Assembly: GCF_964355755.1 (NCBI RefSeq)
Contig: NC_092671.1
Span: 4,723,001-4,787,000 of the forward strand
Direction of reading: 5' to 3'
From: Antedon mediterranea
Taxonomy: Eukaryota > Echinodermata > Crinoidea > Comatulida > Antedonidae
DNA: 64,000 nucleotides
In this document: positions 60,771 through 64,000 of the stretch, in pieces
How positions within the stretch are numbered: the stretch's first letter is position 1
Layout of the letters: every line of letters begins with the position of its first letter
Translations under genes and position numbers: made by a program
The notes under the pieces: model-generated
The model's database searches: none
What the model was told of the DNA's origin: nothing
What the model saw: only the letters and a program-made list of their open reading frames with translations

Positions 60771-62150
60771 AAAAACATAATAACACTATAATATTTGTAG
60801 ATGAATGACGCGGACACGTACATATGTTCATAAGTAATTGATATAAATTGACTTTTAAAAGTGGAATTAACACAAATGATTGTAGATAAATATGACGTGA
60901 ATTGCACGTACATAATGTTGATGAGTAGTATATTTATATAAATCGACTTTGAAAAGTGAAATAACACTAATATTTGTAGATGAATATGACGTGGACACGT
61001 ACATATATTGATTAGTATATTGATATAAATCGACTTTTAAAAGTCAAATTAACACTAATATTTGTAGATGAATATGACTTGGACACGATTTACATATGTT
61101 GATGAGTATATTGATATAAATCGACTTTTAAAAGTGAAATAACACTAATATTTGTAGATGAATATGACGTGGACACGTACGGTACATAATGTTGATGAGT
61201 ATATTGATATAAATCGACTTTTAAAAGTGAAATAACACTATTGATTGCAGATGAATATGACGTGGACAAGTACATTTATTGATGAGTATATTGATATAAA
61301 TCGACTTTTAAAGTGAAATAACACTATTAGTTGTACACTATTGATCATATATGAATATGACGTGAATTGCACGTACATATGTTGATGCGTAGGCCTATAT
61401 TGATATAATTGACTTCGAAAAGTGAAATAACACTGATTTGTAAATGAATATGACGTGGACAAGTACATTTATTGATGAGTATATTGATAAATCGACTTTT
61501 AAAAGTGAAATAACACTAATATTTATAGATGAATATGACGTGGACACGTACATATGTTGATGAGTATATTGATATAAATCGACTTTTAAAAGAGGAATTA
61601 ACACTATTGATTGTAGACGTGAATTGCACGTACATATGTTGATGAGTGTATTGATATAAATCGACTAAACGGTAAATAACACTATCTTGTACAAGTACCC
61701 TCACTTGCACTGATGAAGGGCTAGTGTTGCCCGAAAACTCTGCTAACTTTTCTGGCTGTTTTACTTTATCGTTTTGATTTAGCTTTTCGCTTCTTTTTTT
61801 TGTATCTCCATTGAGACCACAGCATTGTTATTATTTCAGTATTTTGCCTTTGGATTTACTAATATTAAAAGTGAAATAACACTAATGACTGTAGATGATA
61901 TGACATTTATGTTGATGTATATATTTTTGTATATATAATATGCACACGTACATACGTTGATAGGTATTGATATAAATAGATTTTTAAAAGTACGGTAATA
62001 GACACTTTATTTGTAGATGAATACGACATGGACAAGTTGCAATAAATTCTATCGTTATATCGTATGTTGATGAGTATTGATATAAATCGACTTTTTTAAA
62101 GTGGAATAACACTAAAATGTATAGATGGATATGGCCTCAACAAGTATTGT
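60771..62150 (+). repeat. Satellite array with ~88-bp monomers, interrupted once
   Basis: Around 13 units share AATAACACTAATATTTGTAG, ATGAATATGACGTGGACACG, ACATATGTTGATGAGTATAT and TGATATAAATCGACTTTTAA. Units from 60,771 to 61,680 are fairly regular; after an insert of about 180 bp the array continues to 62,150 in more degraded form. Confidence 0.9.
61680..61862 (+). repeat. Insert with a hammerhead-like core motif
   Basis: Unrelated sequence within the 88-bp array. It contains CTGATGAAGGGC, a seven-base loop and GCCCGAAAACTC. CTGATGA, a short stem and GAAA is the layout of a hammerhead ribozyme catalytic core, as found at ends of some Penelope-like and related retroelements. One unpaired A between CTGATGA and the stem departs from the consensus. 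Confidence 0.35.
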
Positions 62151-62590
62151 ATTAAGCGGTACTGTATATTGATAGACTTCATACCTGTAATGTCAATGGA
62201 ATCTGGCAACAAGAATTGTGTTTGATCCTCCTAATAGTATTCTAATAATCTTGGTTTGTAAAGGAGGCATGAAAAATCTAAACGCATAGCCAGGGGAGGG
62301 GTTGGAGTTTCGAACAAACTTCCCTGTGCCCGTCCTACGGTTTTTGTGAACTTTTTAGTTGCGTGCAAACGCGACTCTACAGCTCACTATGTCGATCGGT
62401 CGGTCGGTAAACACCAACTCAAATTTGAGCACGCGACTGCAGCCATGTATAGGCCTATGGCCTGTTTATACTAGAAATCAGCAGTGAAAGTATATGTAAA
62501 TAATATGTGTTAATATAGAATTAGTTTTTTTTATTTAATAAATAGTATTAAAGTTGATCTTATTCTTTATCTGTGATTAATTATACTCAA
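62151..62590. other. Spacer between satellite arrays
   Basis: About 440 bp of non-repeated sequence with GGTCGGTCGGT and GAGGGGTTGGAG segments. On the minus strand a short frame ends ITG at a GTATGA donor near 62,183, but it matches nothing I recognise. Confidence 0.45.
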
Positions 62591-64000
62591 ATGACTATAG
62601 TTTAAAACAGTATTAAACGGCATCTTACATTAATGTTATTTGCTGTTTATTCGAAGTTTATCCTATTCTTTATCACTGTGCTCAAATATACCAAAATTAC
62701 TATAGTTGAGAACAGTGTTAAACTGGATCGTACATTAATGTTATTTGTTGTATATTGTTAAGTTTATCCTATTCTTTATCACTGTGCTCAAGTATACCAA
62801 AATGACTATAGTTGAGAACAGTGTTAAACTGGATCGTACATTAATGTTTTTTGTTGTATATTTTTAAGTTTATCCTATTCTTTATCACTGTGCTCAAGTA
62901 TACCAAAATGACTATAGTTGAGAACAGTGTTAAACTGGATCGTACATTAATGTTATTTGTTGTATATTATTAAGTTTATCCTATTCTTTATCACTGTGCT
63001 CAAGTATACCAAAATGACTATAGTTGAGAACAGTGTTAAACGGGATCGTACATTAATGTTATTTGTTGTATATTGTTAAGTTTATCCTATTCTTTATCAC
63101 TGTGCTCAAGTATACCAAAATGACTATAGTTGAGAACAGTGTTAAACGGGATCATACATTAATGCTATTTGTTGTATATTATTAAGTTTATCCTATTCTT
63201 TATCACTGTGCTCAAGTATACCAAAATGACTATAGTCGAGAACAGTGTTAAACAGGATCATACATTAATGTTATTTGTTGTATATTGTTAAGTTTATCCT
63301 ATTCTTTATCACTGTGCTCAAGTATACCAAAATGACTATAGTCGAGAACAGTGTTAAACGGGATCATACATTAATGTTATTTGTTGTATATTATTAAGTT
63401 TATCCTATTCTTTATCACTGTGCTCAAGTATACCAAAATGACTATAGTCGAGAACAGTGTTAAACGGGATCGTACATTAATGCTATTTGTTGTATATTAT
63501 TAAGTTTATCCTATTCTTTATCACTGTGCTCAAGTATACCAAAATGACTATAGTCGAGAACAGTGTTAAACGGGATCGTACATTAATGCTATTTGTTGTA
63601 TATTATTAAGTTTATCCTATTATTTATCACTGTGCTCAAGTATACCAAAATGACTATAGTTGAGAACAGTGTTAAACTGGATCGTACATTAATGTTTTTT
63701 GTTGTATATTGTTAAGTTTATCCTATTCTTTATCACTGTACTTAAGTATACCAAAATGACTATAGTTGAGAACAGTGTTAAACTGGATCGTACATTAATG
63801 TTATTTGTTGTATATTATTAAGTTTATCCTATTCTTTATCACTGTGCTCAAGTAGGCCTATACCAAAATGACTATAGTTGAGAACAGTGTTAAACTGGAT
63901 CGTACATTAATGCTATTTGTTGTATATTATTAAGTTTATCCTATTCTTTATCACTGTGCTCAAGTATACCAAAATGACTATAGTTGAGAACAGTGTTAAA
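62591..64000 (-). repeat. 106-bp satellite array, reverse orientation, continues off the right edge
   Basis: About 13 monomers are the reverse complement of the array at 57,836-60,770: CTCAAGTATACCAAAATGAC, GTTGAGAACAGTGTTAAAC, GGATCGTACATTAATGTTAT. A subset carries GTCGAGAACAG and GGATCATACATT variants not seen in the forward array, so the two arrays have diverged in part. The first monomers (62,591-62,700) are degraded. Confidence 0.95.

Noticed and set aside
57953-61710. Several minus-strand frames of 60-76 residues
   Set aside because: They are frames through satellite monomers; identical residues recur because the DNA repeats.
62183-62225. Possible upstream exon of MPPED on the minus strand (ends ITG at a GTATGA donor)
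   Set aside because: The short frame does not resemble any MPPED segment and has a stop close upstream.

Overview
The window reads as nuclear DNA of a marine invertebrate deuterostome, probably an echinoderm or close relative. This rests on intron-rich genes, AT-rich intergenic DNA, frequent AGGCCT-containing words, dense short inverted-repeat transposons and tRNA-headed SINEs, and a secreted gene built of CUB, C-type lectin and FN3 domains. The species is an inference; the eukaryotic nature is not in doubt.

Region 1 (1-33,503, minus strand) is one large gene. I could join 30 coding exons, all phase-consistent, into about 2,058 residues. The order is signal peptide, three CUB, a linker exon, three CUB, four alternating C-type-lectin + FN3 pairs, then at least four more CUB. 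The 3' end lies beyond the left edge. Its sixth intron (about 12.9 kb, 16,510-29,376) holds a nested pile of at least eight related elements (16,673-29,015). The 5' and 3' terminal hairpins match like brackets, most like non-autonomous Helentron/HINE-type rolling-circle elements inserted into one another's 3' tails.

Region 2 (33,504-45,500) has an AT-rich 5' flank, then a head-to-head pair with 542 bp between the start codons. The first is a complete seven-exon dihydrodiol dehydrogenase gene (DHDH, minus, 37,240-42,163). The second is a complete three-exon death-associated protein 1 gene (DAP, plus, 42,706-44,894). A DHDH intron carries an 18-bp minisatellite that repeats the octamer ATTTGCAT. 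A DAP intron carries a 933-bp inverted-repeat element with a clean 9-bp target duplication.

Region 3 (45,500-54,490) is gene-poor: short inverted-repeat elements, a hairpin-rich repeat at 46.9-47.5 kb, a 12-bp minisatellite at 49.7-49.9 kb and a 3-kb foldback element (50,137-53,113). Region 4 begins with the last coding exon of an MPPED-type metallophosphoesterase (minus, 54,494-54,747), followed by a foldback repeat (55.33-56.47 kb) and small tandem repeats. Region 5 (57.8 kb to the right edge) is satellite DNA: a 106-bp monomer array, an ~88-bp monomer array, then the 106-bp array again in opposite orientation, running off the window.

The genes show no common pathway. The CUB/CTLD/FN3 protein is extracellular, DHDH is a cytosolic NADP-dependent oxidoreductase, DAP is a small regulator of autophagy and growth signalling, and MPPED is a metal phosphodiesterase. 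Exons were read by eye from splice consensus and reading phase; no similarity search was run.
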